From assembly GCA_046331705.1 (NCBI GenBank), contig JAXLQJ010000021.1, forward strand, positions 1-64,000: 64,000 nucleotides of DNA. Reading direction: 5' to 3'. The DNA is from JADJOY01 sp046331705 [NCBI: bacterium] (lineage in GTDB: Bacteria; JADJOY01). Below the pieces are notes generated by a model. That model did no database searches, had not been told where the DNA came from, and saw only the letters and a list, made by a program, of their open reading frames with translations. Below, piece after piece: positions 1 to 9,348 of the stretch. Every line of letters begins with the position of its first letter. Within the stretch, counting starts at the first letter, position 1. Position numbers and translations under genes: made by a program.

Positions 1-20
1 CCCTGGCTGCTCGAGCACCG

Positions 21-920
21 ATGACCCACGACGCTTCGCATCCCGCCGGCGACGGTCCGCGCACGCTCGCGGGTCGAGTCGCGGTGGTGACCGGCGCCTC
101 GCGCGGGCTCGGCCGCGCGATCGCGGAAGCGCTGTGGGCCGAGGGCGCGTCGCTGCTGCTCGTGGCGCGCGGCGCGGCCGCGCTGGAGGAGCTGACGCGC
201 ACGCTCGGCGAGCGCGGGGATGGCGCTCAGACGGTGGACGCCTGCGCGGCCGACCTCGCCGACCCCGCCACGCCGGCGCGGATCGCCGCCGCCGCGCTCG
301 CGCGCTGGAACCGCATCGACGTGCTGGTGAACGATGCCGCGCTCCTCGGCCCCATCGGCCGGCTCTGGCAAACCGATCGTGAAGCGTGGGACACGACGCT
401 GCGCGTGAACCTGCTGGCGCCCGTCGATCTCTGCCGCCGGGTGGTCCCGAGCATGATCGAGCGCGGCGACGGCCGGATCGTGAACGTCTCGGGTGGCGGC
501 GCGAGCACGCCGCTGCCGCATTTCTCCGCGTACGCCACGGCCAAGGCCGGGCTGGTGCGGTTCTCCGAGACCCTCGCGAACGAGCTGGCCGGGACCGGTG
601 TCGAGGTGAATTGCCTGGCACCCGGACCGCTCGACACCCGCATGCACGCGGAGATCCGCGCCGCAGGCGAGGCCGCCGCGGGCGCGGCGATGTCGCGCCT
701 GGCGCGCGAGGTGCTCGAAGCCGGCAGCGCCCCCATGGAGCGGGCGGCGGCGCTCGCGGTGTTCCTCGCCTCGCCCGCGAGCGCCGGCATCACCGGCCGG
801 CTGGTGAGCGCGGTGTGGGACCCGTGGCCAGCGCTCGCCGCCCGCCGCGAGGAGCTCGCGCATTCCGACGTGTACACCCTGCGGCGCGTCTCACCGAGCG
901 ACCGCGGCAAGGAGTGGTGA
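21..920 (+). CDS. SDR-family NAD(P)-dependent oxidoreductase
   Basis: This 299-residue protein is a classical short-chain dehydrogenase/reductase. A Rossmann motif TGASRGLG lies near residues 24-31, an NNAG-type NDAAL motif near 104, a catalytic Ser region (VNVSGGGAS) near 155-163 and the catalytic Y-x-x-x-K (YATAK) near 171-175. The ATG at 21 overlaps a possible upstream stop, so an operon may continue left of the window. The next gene begins 5 bp after its stop. With Gfo/Idh, GHMP kinase, nucleotidyltransferase and SIS genes following, I infer that it reduces, oxidises or epimerises an activated sugar. The family alone does not give the substrate. Confidence 0.88.
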   Translation: MTHDASHPAGDGPRTLAGRVAVVTGASRGLGRAIAEALWAEGASLLLVARGAAALEELTRTLGERGDGAQTVDACAADLADPATPARIAAAALARWNRIDVLVNDAALLGPIGRLWQTDREAWDTTLRVNLLAPVDLCRRVVPSMIERGDGRIVNVSGGGASTPLPHFSAYATAKAGLVRFSETLANELAGTGVEVNCLAPGPLDTRMHAEIRAAGEAAAGAAMSRLAREVLEAGSAPMERAAALAVFLASPASAGITGRLVSAVWDPWPALAARREELAHSDVYTLRRVSPSDRGKEW

Positions 921-925
921 GCGCC

Positions 926-1918
926 ATGAGTCGTCCCCTGGGATTGGCGATCGTGGGTTGTGGGCGGGTCGCCGCGAAGCGCGCGTACGCGCTCGGCCGG
1001 GCACGGCTCACGTGGTGCGTGGACGTCGAGCGCGCGCGTGCCGAGCACATCGCCGTCCAGGTGGGCGGCGACGTGCGCGTCTCGACCGATTGGCGCGACG
1101 TGCTCACGGCCCGAGACGTGGACGCGGTGGTCGTCGCGACCTCTCACGACGGCCTCGCGCCCATCGCCACCGCCGCCGCCGCCGCGGGCAAGCACGTGCT
1201 GGTCGAAAAACCGGCGGCCAAGCACGTGAGCGAGCTCGCCGCGCTCGCCGACGCCGCGCGCGCCACCGGCGTGTGCGTGCGGGTGGGCTACAACCACCGC
1301 TTCCACCCGGCGCTGCTCACGGCGCGCGCCCTGGTGGACGCCAGCGAGCTCGGCGACCTCCACTACGTTCGCGGCCGCTACGGGCACGGCGGGCGGCTCG
1401 GCTACGAGCGCGAATGGCGCGCCGACGCGGAGCGCTCGGGCGGTGGCGAGCTGCTCGATCAGGGAGTCCACTTGATCGACCTGGCGCGCTGGTTCCTGGG
1501 GGAGCTGGACGTGGCCGCGGGGATGACGCGCACGTATTTCTGGGACACGCCCGTGGACGACAACGCGTTCGTGCTGCTCGCGGGCGAGCGCGGGCGCGTG
1601 GCCTGGCTCCACTCGAGCTGGACCGAGTGGAAGAACACGTTCTCGTTCGAGATCACCGGCAGCCTGGGCAAGCTCGAGGTCACCGGGCTCGGCGGTAGCT
1701 ACGGGACCGAGCGCCTCGCGTGGTACCGCATGCTGCCGACGCTCGGTCCGCCCGAGACGACGATCTGGGAATACCCGGGCGAGGACGGCTCGTGGGCGCT
1801 CGAGATGGCGGCCTTCGTCGACGACGTCGCCGAGCGCCGCGAGTCGGTTCCCGGCATCGCCGACGCCCGCGCGGTGCTGGCGATCGTGGAGCGCGTCTAC
1901 GCGGGATCGAGCCCGTGA
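926..1918 (+). CDS. Gfo/Idh/MocA-family oxidoreductase
   Basis: This 330-residue protein has an N-terminal Rossmann motif (IVGCGRVA, near residues 9-16) and the family's E-K-P signature (VEKPAAKH) near residue 93, followed by GYNHRFHP near 119. Both are typical of NAD(P)-dependent sugar oxidoreductases. An open frame extends far upstream, but the ATG at 926 starts the recognisable domain and lies just after the SDR stop, so the longer reading is rejected. The stop overlaps the GTG start of the kinase, indicating translational coupling. I infer a role in modifying a nucleotide sugar or sugar intermediate made by this operon. Confidence 0.88.
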   Translation: MSRPLGLAIVGCGRVAAKRAYALGRARLTWCVDVERARAEHIAVQVGGDVRVSTDWRDVLTARDVDAVVVATSHDGLAPIATAAAAAGKHVLVEKPAAKHVSELAALADAARATGVCVRVGYNHRFHPALLTARALVDASELGDLHYVRGRYGHGGRLGYEREWRADAERSGGGELLDQGVHLIDLARWFLGELDVAAGMTRTYFWDTPVDDNAFVLLAGERGRVAWLHSSWTEWKNTFSFEITGSLGKLEVTGLGGSYGTERLAWYRMLPTLGPPETTIWEYPGEDGSWALEMAAFVDDVAERRESVPGIADARAVLAIVERVYAGSSP

Positions 1919-2898
1919 TCATCACCCGCAGCCCGTTGCGCATCACGCTCGGCGGAGGCGGCACCGACCTCGCGTCGTACTACGGCGAGCACGGCGGCTT
2001 CGTGATGTCGGCCGCCATCGATCGCTACGTGTACGTCACGCTGCACCGCACCTTCGAGCCCGAGCTGATCGCGAAATACTCGCGCATGGAGCGGGTGAAG
2101 CGGACGGTGGAGCTCGAGCACCCGCTGATCCGCGAGGTGCTGCTGTCGCTCGGACACGCGGAGCCGTCGCTCGAGATCGCGAGCATGGCGGACATCCCGG
2201 CGGGCACGGGCCTCGGCTCGTCGGGAAGCTTCACGACCGCGCTGATCCTGGCGCTGGTGGCGCTCGATCGGCGGCGCATCGAGCCAGCGGAGCTGGCGGA
2301 GCACGCCTCGCGCATCGAGATCGAGACCCTCGGCAACCCGGTCGGCAAGCAAGACACCTACGCGGCCGCGTTCGGCGGGTTGCACGGCTTTCGGATCGCT
2401 CGCGATGGCCACGTGACCGTCGAGCCGCTCGCGCTGCGCAGCGAGACGCTCCACGACCTGGAAGACGATCTGCTGCTCTTCTTCACGGGTTTCTCGCGCT
2501 CCGCCTCCGAGATCCTGGCCGAGCAGGATCAGCGCAGCCGCGCGCACGATCCCGCGATGATCGACCACCTCCATCGCGTGAAGGAGCTGGGCGAGCGCAG
2601 CCACGAGCTGCTGATCGCCGGCGATCTCGATCGCTACGGCGACCTCCTGCACGAGCACTGGCTGCTCAAGCGCGGCCGCGCGAGCCAGATGAGCAACGCC
2701 CGCATCGATGCGTGGTATCGCCTCGGCCTCGAGAACGGAGCGCGAGGCGGCAAGCTGGTGGGAGCGGGAGGCGGCGGCTTCCTGCTCTTCTATTGCACGG
2801 AGAAAGCCCGGCTGCGTCGCGCCATGGCAGCGGCCGGATTGCCGGAGGTCCGGTTCCGGTTCGAGCACGACGGCACCCAGGTGGTGAGCCGCACATGA
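1915..2898 (+). CDS. GHMP kinase, D-glycero-alpha-D-manno-heptose-7-phosphate kinase-like
   Basis: This 327-residue kinase starts with GTG at 1915, inside the preceding stop, and opens with RSPLRITLGGGGTDL, typical of HddA-like sugar kinases. The ATP-binding GHMP motif 2 (PAGTGLGSSGSF) lies near residues 95-106 and the C-terminal motif 3 (KLVGAGGGGFLL) near 279-290. HddA phosphorylates C1 of D-glycero-D-manno-heptose 7-phosphate en route to GDP-heptose. The next two genes, a nucleotidyltransferase and a SIS isomerase, match HddC and GmhA roles, which supports the call. L-fucose or arabinose kinase-like activity is the main alternative. Confidence 0.82.
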   Translation: MIITRSPLRITLGGGGTDLASYYGEHGGFVMSAAIDRYVYVTLHRTFEPELIAKYSRMERVKRTVELEHPLIREVLLSLGHAEPSLEIASMADIPAGTGLGSSGSFTTALILALVALDRRRIEPAELAEHASRIEIETLGNPVGKQDTYAAAFGGLHGFRIARDGHVTVEPLALRSETLHDLEDDLLLFFTGFSRSASEILAEQDQRSRAHDPAMIDHLHRVKELGERSHELLIAGDLDRYGDLLHEHWLLKRGRASQMSNARIDAWYRLGLENGARGGKLVGAGGGGFLLFYCTEKARLRRAMAAAGLPEVRFRFEHDGTQVVSRT

Positions 2899-3665
2899 GC
2901 GCCTCGCTGCCGACGGTCGCGATCCTGGCCGGCGGGCTCGCCACCCGCCTGGGCGCCGCGGCGGCCGCAACGCCCAAATGCCTGGTCGACGTGAACGGCG
3001 AGCCGTTCCTGCTGCGCCAGGCGCGATTGCTGGCGAGCCGCGGCGTGACGCGCGTCGTGGTGCTCGCGGGCCATCGCGGCGAGCAGGTCGCCGAAGCCCG
3101 CGACCGGTTGCCGTGGCCGCCCGGGCTCGAGATCTCGGTCCGGATGGACGGGCCATGCTTGCTCGGCACCGCGGGGGCGATTCGTCGCGCGCTCGCCCAT
3201 CTCGGCGATCCGTTCTTCGTGCTCTACGGAGACTCGTACCTCGCGTGCGACCACCGGGCGGTTCACGCGCGCTTCGTCGCGAGCACGATGCCCGCGCTCA
3301 TGACCATCCATCGCAACGAGAACCGCTGGGAGCCGAGCAACGTCGAGAGCGACGGCCGCATCGTGCGCCACTACGACAAGCGCGCGCCCACCGGCCGCAT
3401 GCGTCACATCGACTACGGCCTGGGGCTCTTTCGCGCAGCGGTCTTCGACACACTCGCCGACGGCGAGGCCGCCGACCTCGCCGACCTGTACGCAGCGCTC
3501 GCGGCGCGCGGTCAGCTCGCGGCGCACGAGGTGCCCGAACGCTTCTACGAGATCGGCTCGCCGCGCGGCCTCGCCGAGCTGCGCGACCACCTGGCCGGCG
3601 GCACCCGCCTGGCCACCTCGCCCGACGCGCCGTCGCGCCCGTCGGCAGCGGAGCACCCATCATGA
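2895..3665 (+). CDS. Sugar-1-phosphate nucleotidyltransferase (HddC-like)
   Basis: This 256-residue NTP_transferase protein has the nucleotide-binding signature ILAGGLATRLG near residues 9-19, the conserved lysine in ATPKCLVDVNGEPFL, and the metal-binding YGDSY near 110. Its ATG at 2895 overlaps the kinase stop (ATGA), and its own stop overlaps the next ATG the same way. In the GDP-heptose pathway HddC transfers GMP to heptose 1-phosphate, and the order kinase-nucleotidyltransferase-isomerase fits that pathway. Nucleotide specificity cannot be read from the motif alone. Confidence 0.82.
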   Translation: MSASLPTVAILAGGLATRLGAAAAATPKCLVDVNGEPFLLRQARLLASRGVTRVVVLAGHRGEQVAEARDRLPWPPGLEISVRMDGPCLLGTAGAIRRALAHLGDPFFVLYGDSYLACDHRAVHARFVASTMPALMTIHRNENRWEPSNVESDGRIVRHYDKRAPTGRMRHIDYGLGLFRAAVFDTLADGEAADLADLYAALAARGQLAAHEVPERFYEIGSPRGLAELRDHLAGGTRLATSPDAPSRPSAAEHPS

Positions 3666-4258
3666 GCTTCACGGCGACGTATCTGCGCGAGGCCGCGCAG
3701 ATCGCGGCGGCGATCGACACGGCGAGCATCGAGCGCTTGGTCGACCTGCTGGCCGCCACCCGCGAGCGCGGCGGCCGCGTGTTCGTGATCGGCGTGGGCG
3801 GAAGCGCCGCGAACGCATCCCATTGGGTGAGCGACCTGCGCAAGCTCGCGGACGTCGAGGCCTACGCGCCCACCGACAACGTGGCGGAGCTCACCGCGCG
3901 GACCAACGACGAGGGCTGGCCGCGGGTCTTCGCCGACTGGCTGGAGGTGAGCCGAGTGGTCGCGGACGACCTCCTCGTGGTGCTCTCGGTGGGCGGCGGC
4001 AGCGTCGCACCCCCGGTGAGCCCGAACTTGATCGAAGCGATACGCGCGGCCAAACGGGTGGGCGCCCGCGTGGCGGGAGTCGTGGGCCGCGACGGCGGCT
4101 TCACCGGACGCGAAGCCGACCTGTGCGTGATCGTGCCCACCGTGAACCCCGAGCACACCACCGCGCACACCGAGGCCATGCAGGCCGTGATCGGGCACCT
4201 GCTGGTCACCCATCCGACGCTGCGCCGCCGGCGCGGCCACTGGGAATCGATCGGCTGA
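3662..4258 (+). CDS. SIS-domain sugar isomerase (GmhA-like)
   Basis: This 198-residue protein is a single SIS domain. It has the sugar-phosphate loop GVGGSAANASHW near residues 44-55 and a second conserved segment, LSVGGGS, near 107. GmhA converts sedoheptulose 7-phosphate to heptose 7-phosphate. The paralogue type seen here, with VGGG and GRDGGFT, commonly travels with HddA/HddC-like genes. It is translationally coupled to the nucleotidyltransferase by an ATGA overlap. No GmhB phosphatase, needed to complete the GDP-heptose route, is seen in this window. Confidence 0.8.
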   Translation: MSFTATYLREAAQIAAAIDTASIERLVDLLAATRERGGRVFVIGVGGSAANASHWVSDLRKLADVEAYAPTDNVAELTARTNDEGWPRVFADWLEVSRVVADDLLVVLSVGGGSVAPPVSPNLIEAIRAAKRVGARVAGVVGRDGGFTGREADLCVIVPTVNPEHTTAHTEAMQAVIGHLLVTHPTLRRRRGHWESIG

Positions 4259-4379
4259 GGCTCGGCGCGGGGCAGGGCGGCTGCGGTCACGCCGGGGCGC
4301 AGGCGGCGCGCGCGAGGCGTGTGCTATCGTCGCGGCGCCCTCCTGCTCGCGCCCGTCTCGGACCGGTCCGACGCGCGTG

Positions 4380-5642
4380 ATGAACGTCGATCTCTTCCGC
4401 CGCGTCGACCGCCTCGTCGGCGTTCCGCTCTGTTTCGCGCTGAGCGTGCTCGACAGGCTGCGCCCGCGCCGTCCGCGCGGGGTGGCAACCTGGCCGCCGC
4501 GAAGGATCCTGCTGCTCAAGCTACCGGAGATGGGCAGTGTCGTGCTGCTCCACCCGTTGCTCGAGCGCGCTCGCCAGCGCTGGCCCGAGTGCGAGATCTG
4601 GCTGGTCACCTTCGAGGAGAGCCGCGCGGTGGTGGCGCTGCTCGGCTCGATCCCGGCGGAGCGCGTCCTCACGATCAGCACTCGCGGTCCGGGGCGATTC
4701 GTCGCGAGCGTCGTCCGGGTGCTGGCGCAGGTGCGGGCGCTCGGTTTCGACGCGGTCATCGACCTCGAGTTCTTCGCGCGGTTCTCCGCGCTCTTCGCGT
4801 ACCTGACGCGAGCGCAGAGCCGGGTCGGCTTCCACCGCTTCCACACCGAGGGGCTCTATCGCGGTGCGCTGCTCACCCACCCGGTCGCGTACAACCCGTA
4901 CCTGCACACCGCGCACGCGTTTCTCACGCTGCTCGAGGCGCTCGCTCACGATCCCAGCGAAGCACCGCTGGTCAAGGACCGCGTCGCGAGCCTGGCGTTG
5001 CCGATGCCGCGCTTCGTGCCGCGCCCCGAGGAGTCTCGCGACCTCGCGACCCGGCTCGACGTCCTCGCCGGCACGCGCGTGGCGGATCGCCCGCTCTATC
5101 TCCTCAACCCGAACGCGAGCGAGCTCATCCCCATTCGACGCTGGCCGGTGGAGCGCTACGTCGAGCTCGCCGAGCGGCTGCTCGCCGATCCGCGGGCGCT
5201 GCTGGCGTTGATCGGGTCGAGCGACGATCGGCCCGCCGCCAACGCGATCTGCGCCCGCATCTCGTCGCCGCGCCTGCTCAATCTCGCCGGCACGACCAGT
5301 GTCCGCGAGCTCGTCACGCTCTTCACCCTCGCGACCGCGCTGGTGAGCAACGACAGTGGCCCGGCGCACTTCGCGAGCCTCACCGATCTACCGACGGTGA
5401 CGCTGTTCGGCCCGGAGACGCCGCAGCTCTACGGCCCGCTCGGCCCGCACCAGACCAACCTCTACGCCGGCTTCGCGTGCAGCCCGTGCGTGACGGCCCA
5501 CAACCATCGCCACAGCGCCTGCCAGCGCGCGCGCTGCCTGGAAGCGATCTCGGTCGAGCAGGTACTCGCCGCGCTCGACGCCATGATCGCGAAGCGCGAC
5601 TCCAGCCGCACGCCCTCCCCGAGACTGCGCGTCGTCTCCTGA
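4380..5642 (+). CDS. Glycosyltransferase family 9 (heptosyltransferase-like)
   Basis: This 420-residue protein has the ADP-heptose:LPS heptosyltransferase fold. Its N-terminal ILLLKLPEMGSVVLLHPLL matches the acceptor-side start of WaaC/WaaF enzymes, and NDSGPAHFA near residue 322 is the donor-binding hallmark of GT9. A cysteine-rich segment (CSPCVTAHNHRHSACQ) follows, as in many GT9 proteins. ATG 4380 is preferred over the GTG directly before it. It follows the heptose-type operon by about 120 bp and probably acts at the cytoplasmic face of the inner membrane in LPS core or other glycan assembly. Confidence 0.85.
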   Translation: MNVDLFRRVDRLVGVPLCFALSVLDRLRPRRPRGVATWPPRRILLLKLPEMGSVVLLHPLLERARQRWPECEIWLVTFEESRAVVALLGSIPAERVLTISTRGPGRFVASVVRVLAQVRALGFDAVIDLEFFARFSALFAYLTRAQSRVGFHRFHTEGLYRGALLTHPVAYNPYLHTAHAFLTLLEALAHDPSEAPLVKDRVASLALPMPRFVPRPEESRDLATRLDVLAGTRVADRPLYLLNPNASELIPIRRWPVERYVELAERLLADPRALLALIGSSDDRPAANAICARISSPRLLNLAGTTSVRELVTLFTLATALVSNDSGPAHFASLTDLPTVTLFGPETPQLYGPLGPHQTNLYAGFACSPCVTAHNHRHSACQRARCLEAISVEQVLAALDAMIAKRDSSRTPSPRLRVVS

Positions 5643-5663
5643 CGATCGCCCCCACGTGCGCGC

Positions 5664-6488
5664 ATGCCCGTCTCCGTGGTGCTTCCGACGTACGACGAGC
5701 GCGACAACATCGTGCCGCTGCTCGAGCGCTGCGAGCGCGCGCTCGGCGCCATCGGCTACGAGGCGATCGTGGTCGACGACGATTCCCCGGACGGCACCGC
5801 GGCGATCGCCGCCGAGCACGCGCGACGCAATCCCGCGGTGCGGGTGATCGTGCGCGAGCCGCCGCGCGGGCTCCGCGCATCGATCGCCCGCGGCGCCGCC
5901 GAGGCGCGCCACCCGGTGATCGCCTGGATGGACACCGACGGCTCGATGCCGCCGGAGCTCTTGCCGAGCCTCGTCCAACCGATCGAGCGTGGCGACGCGG
6001 ACATCGTCATCGGCTCCCGCTTCCTGCCGGGCGGCGGCATCAAGGGCCAGAACCCGGCGCACCCCAGGCTCGGGTGGCTGGGCGTCGCGCGCCGGCTTCG
6101 CGGCACCGAGGACTCGCTCATCGCGGTCGCGCTGTCGAGCTTCGGCAATTGGCTGCTGCGGCGCCTCTTGACCGATCAGGTGACCGACTGGACCAGCGGC
6201 TTCATCGCGGTGCGCGCCGACGTGATCGACGCGGTGCCGCTGGAAGGCGATTACGGCGAGTACTTCCTGAGCTTCGTCTATCGCGCGATCGGGGCCGGCT
6301 TCCGGGTGCGCGAGGTGCCCTACGTCATCGCGCCGCGGCTCTACGGCGTCTCGAAGACCGGCGAGAACCTGCGCGAGTACGCGCAACGTGGGGTCCAGTA
6401 CATCGCGGCGGCGCTGCGCGCCAGACGCGTCGCGCGCGTCCCACGGAGCGCGTCGATCCGGTCGTCGCCGATGCGCTCAACGCTGTGA
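5664..6488 (+). CDS. Glycosyltransferase family 2 (polyprenol-phosphate mannosyltransferase-like)
   Basis: This 274-residue GT2 enzyme has VVLPTYDERDN at the N-terminus, the nucleotide-sugar DDDSPDGT motif near residues 37-44, DTDGSM (DXD-like) near 91 and GSRFLPGGG near 113. This layout is that of dolichol/polyprenol-phosphate mannosyl- or glucosyltransferases. It lacks the C-terminal membrane domain found in some relatives. It starts 22 bp after the GT9 stop and converges with the minus-strand GT-C gene, overlapping its 3' end by 12 bp. A polyprenyl-phosphate sugar would be a fitting donor for that GT-C enzyme, but this link is inferred from position. Confidence 0.85.
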   Translation: MPVSVVLPTYDERDNIVPLLERCERALGAIGYEAIVVDDDSPDGTAAIAAEHARRNPAVRVIVREPPRGLRASIARGAAEARHPVIAWMDTDGSMPPELLPSLVQPIERGDADIVIGSRFLPGGGIKGQNPAHPRLGWLGVARRLRGTEDSLIAVALSSFGNWLLRRLLTDQVTDWTSGFIAVRADVIDAVPLEGDYGEYFLSFVYRAIGAGFRVREVPYVIAPRLYGVSKTGENLREYAQRGVQYIAAALRARRVARVPRSASIRSSPMRSTL

Positions 6489-9149
6489 TGGTCGCTCCTC
6501 GAGCAAGACCGGGAGCGTGAAGCGGATCGTCTGATCGCGCAGCGGCGTCTGGGTCTTTCCCGGGACGACCTGCACCATCACCGCGTCGATCGCCGCGAGC
6601 GACAAACGGCCGTCGCCGGCGCTCTGGTTCGCGTCCCGCTCGAAGGCGGCGAACGGCACCGCCAAGGCCTTCCATCCCTCCTCCCACAACACGACGGGAT
6701 CGGCGTGACGCCATTCATCGCCGTCGTGCTCGTGCAGCACGAGGCGGAGCTCGCCGCCGCGTCCGCTCGACTCGAGTTCCGTCGCGAGCCCCCAATTCCC
6801 GCGAAAATCCGAGCGCGGATAGGGTGACATCGTCACGAACCAATACGCCCGCTCCGACAGCAACGAGAACTGCGTTTCCCACGCCGCCAAGGACCAGGGT
6901 GCGTGTGCGAGCCGGACGGTCGCGGGCGTATCCGGGCCGGTACGGAACGCCTCGACCATCTTGGGTCCGTGCGGCATGGGCAGCCCCACCGGCAGCCAGC
7001 CGGTCGGCCGCACGTCGGCGGCGATGCGGAAGCGGCGCGGATCGGGAGATACGAAGCGCGCGAGGCGCGCCACCTCCGGCGGCGCGCGCAACGCTCGATC
7101 CGAGCTCTCGAGGGTCAGCACGTAGGCGTCGATGCTCGCCGTCGAATAGCGCAGCACCAGCTTGAATCGCAGCACGTTCGGCCCCACCGACCAGTGGTCG
7201 TCGAGCGGATACGTGTGGATCGTCGACTCGAGCTCGTCGCGAGAGCGTCCCGGCGGGCAGTGGTTGCTCGCCAAGGTTTCGCCGTTCAGCACCACCCACT
7301 CGACGCACTCGCGCGTCTGGATCACGAAGAGCCCGTGCGCCCGCGGCTCGTGCAGCTCGAACGGAACCTCGAGGTACTGCGCCGCCACCGACTCGTCGAG
7401 CGCGGTTGCTCCGCCCCACGAGAGCGGAAACTTCGAGATCACCCAATCGCTCGAGTGGCCGCCCACACGCTGCCAGTCCTCCGGCACGTGGCTGGCGCGA
7501 AACGCGTAGCTCATGGTCACGGCCTCGTCGAAGCGCACCACCGAGAACCGTTCGCGCTCGTATTCCTCGGTGGTGACGAGCTCGGGCACGACCTGAGCTT
7601 GCTCACCGCGGTAGACGACCAGGTAACGCGGACCACGCGGACGATCGAGCCGCCGCTTCACTCCGACCTCGTCCATCAGATACGAGAAGAGCGGCAAGAA
7701 CCCACGATGGCGATCGGGCGCCGGCACGTCGGGCCACGAGAAGAACGACGTGTCGCGAGCGAACGCAGGTGCGTCGAGGCCGATGTCCTCGATGAAAAAA
7801 CGCGCCACCTCGAGCTTCGCGCCCAGCGTGCCGTCGTTGGCGACGAGCCCGGTGGCACGAGCGTCCGCGCGGGTCTCGCCGATCACTTTCATCTGCACGA
7901 GGCACCACGCGGCGAGCACGAGGGCGCCGAGCGCGGCCAGCGCGACGCGGGCGCCGCGCCGAGCCGAGCGCACCCGTTCGAGCGCGAGCGGTGCGACCGC
8001 CAGAATCATCGGCAACGGATAGAGCGGCAGCAGGTAGCGATCGTAGAGACGGAATCGAGCCAGCGCGAGCACCGCGAGCGGAACCGCGTAGAGCGCGAGC
8101 ACGAGCGCCGCGCCGCGCGCTCGTCCCGCGCGTTCGGCCGAGCGCCCCGAACGGAGCCACTGGAGGACGAACCCGAGGAGCACGAGCGCTCCTGCGGCGG
8201 CGCATGTCCCGAGGAGCACGCCTAGCTCGTCGAGCGCTCGGACGAACCACGCGGGTTGCACGCCAGCAGGCAGGAAGCGCGTCGGCAAGCTCGGAAATGC
8301 CACGCCGCGGAACGTGGCGCCGCGCGCGAGCACGGCCGCGTTGAATCGGTTCGGGACTGCGTCGACTTCGAGGGGAGTCGATCCCGTGAAGACCGAGGCC
8401 GCGATGTCGCGCGCGGCGCGCAGGTTCGGGAATCCCGCGCGGACCTCGTGGGCGAGATAAGGCGCCCACCCCAGCAAGGCGAGCGCCACTCCGATCGCGA
8501 CGTGCGCGGGACGCAAGCGCGGCCGATGGATCAACAGCAACGACACCACGGGCGGCACGAAGTACGCCGTCACGTAATGAAGCTGAACGAGCGCCGAGAG
8601 CGCCGCTAGCAACGGAATCACGCCCCAGGAGCGGCGCTCGACCAGGACCAGCACCAGCCCGAGCAAGAGCAGCGCCGTGAAGCACGGCACCATCGTGAGA
8701 TTCCAGAGGGTTTGTGAATACGCGACGAGCGTGGCGTCGAACGCGTAGAGCAAACCGGCGACGAGCCCGGCGACGCGGCCGAACAAGCGCCGCGCCACCA
8801 GACAGGTGAGGCCCGCCGCCGCCACGTCGAAGAGTGCGCCGAACGCGATCAACGCCAGGGGCGAGCGCGTGACGAAGCGCGGCAAGGCCAGGATCCAGAA
8901 GAGCAGCGCCGGCAGCGAGCCGCCGAAACGCCCGGAGATCTCCCAGCCCACCGCGGGCCAGGCGCCCTGGTTCACGATGGGATCGACGAGCTTCAGGATC
9001 TCGACCTGATTGTGGTCCCACGGCACGGCGTCGAGCCCCGACAAGCGCAGCGCCGCCGCGACACCGACCACCCACACCACGTCCCACCCTGGCCGCGTCG
9101 CGAGGGTCGCCAGCGTGGCCATCGCGGGACGGTTCGGATCGCGAGTCAC
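6477..9149 (-). CDS. GT-C (PMT/ArnT-like) membrane glycosyltransferase with a large C-terminal soluble region
   Basis: This 890-residue protein has about ten hydrophobic segments in residues 1-420 and a periplasmic-type acidic loop (LDAVPWDHNQVEIL) after the first, as in PMT/ArnT enzymes that use lipid-linked sugars. Residues about 430-890 are soluble. The last 150 resemble a jelly-roll carbohydrate-binding or CIA30-like fold (for example KALAVPFAAFERD followed by an aliphatic strand), which is uncommon for the family. ATG 9149 gives the first usable start, though M9 is possible. It faces the GT2 gene tail to tail. Specific donor and acceptor are unknown. Confidence 0.75.
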   Translation of the reverse strand: MTRDPNRPAMATLATLATRPGWDVVWVVGVAAALRLSGLDAVPWDHNQVEILKLVDPIVNQGAWPAVGWEISGRFGGSLPALLFWILALPRFVTRSPLALIAFGALFDVAAAGLTCLVARRLFGRVAGLVAGLLYAFDATLVAYSQTLWNLTMVPCFTALLLLGLVLVLVERRSWGVIPLLAALSALVQLHYVTAYFVPPVVSLLLIHRPRLRPAHVAIGVALALLGWAPYLAHEVRAGFPNLRAARDIAASVFTGSTPLEVDAVPNRFNAAVLARGATFRGVAFPSLPTRFLPAGVQPAWFVRALDELGVLLGTCAAAGALVLLGFVLQWLRSGRSAERAGRARGAALVLALYAVPLAVLALARFRLYDRYLLPLYPLPMILAVAPLALERVRSARRGARVALAALGALVLAAWCLVQMKVIGETRADARATGLVANDGTLGAKLEVARFFIEDIGLDAPAFARDTSFFSWPDVPAPDRHRGFLPLFSYLMDEVGVKRRLDRPRGPRYLVVYRGEQAQVVPELVTTEEYERERFSVVRFDEAVTMSYAFRASHVPEDWQRVGGHSSDWVISKFPLSWGGATALDESVAAQYLEVPFELHEPRAHGLFVIQTRECVEWVVLNGETLASNHCPPGRSRDELESTIHTYPLDDHWSVGPNVLRFKLVLRYSTASIDAYVLTLESSDRALRAPPEVARLARFVSPDPRRFRIAADVRPTGWLPVGLPMPHGPKMVEAFRTGPDTPATVRLAHAPWSLAAWETQFSLLSERAYWFVTMSPYPRSDFRGNWGLATELESSGRGGELRLVLHEHDGDEWRHADPVVLWEEGWKALAVPFAAFERDANQSAGDGRLSLAAIDAVMVQVVPGKTQTPLRDQTIRFTLPVLLEERPSQR

Positions 9150-9283
9150 GTGGCGGCGGAACGACGGCGAAGGCGCGATTCGTAGGGGATCTCACCGACG
9201 AGCGCCCCTACCCTACCGATCCGCCCCACGCGGCTCAACCGCGCGATCCTGCACATGCGATTCACCGTCGCGTGCGCGCGGCT

Positions 9284-9312
9284 TTGACGCGCTGCGACGG
9301 CGTCTGGATAAT
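9284..9312 (+). promoter_or_regulatory. Sigma-70-type promoter for the secreted protein gene at 9349
   Basis: TTGACG at 9284-9289 is followed by a 17-base spacer and GATAAT at 9307-9312, close to the consensus. Transcription would begin near 9319, about 30 bases before the ATG at 9349, which has a good GGAGG ribosome-binding site at 9336-9340. It is one of the clearest housekeeping promoters in the window. Confidence 0.75.
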
Positions 9313-9348
9313 CGAAACAGAGTCCCGCACACACCGGAGGTCGTCTCG

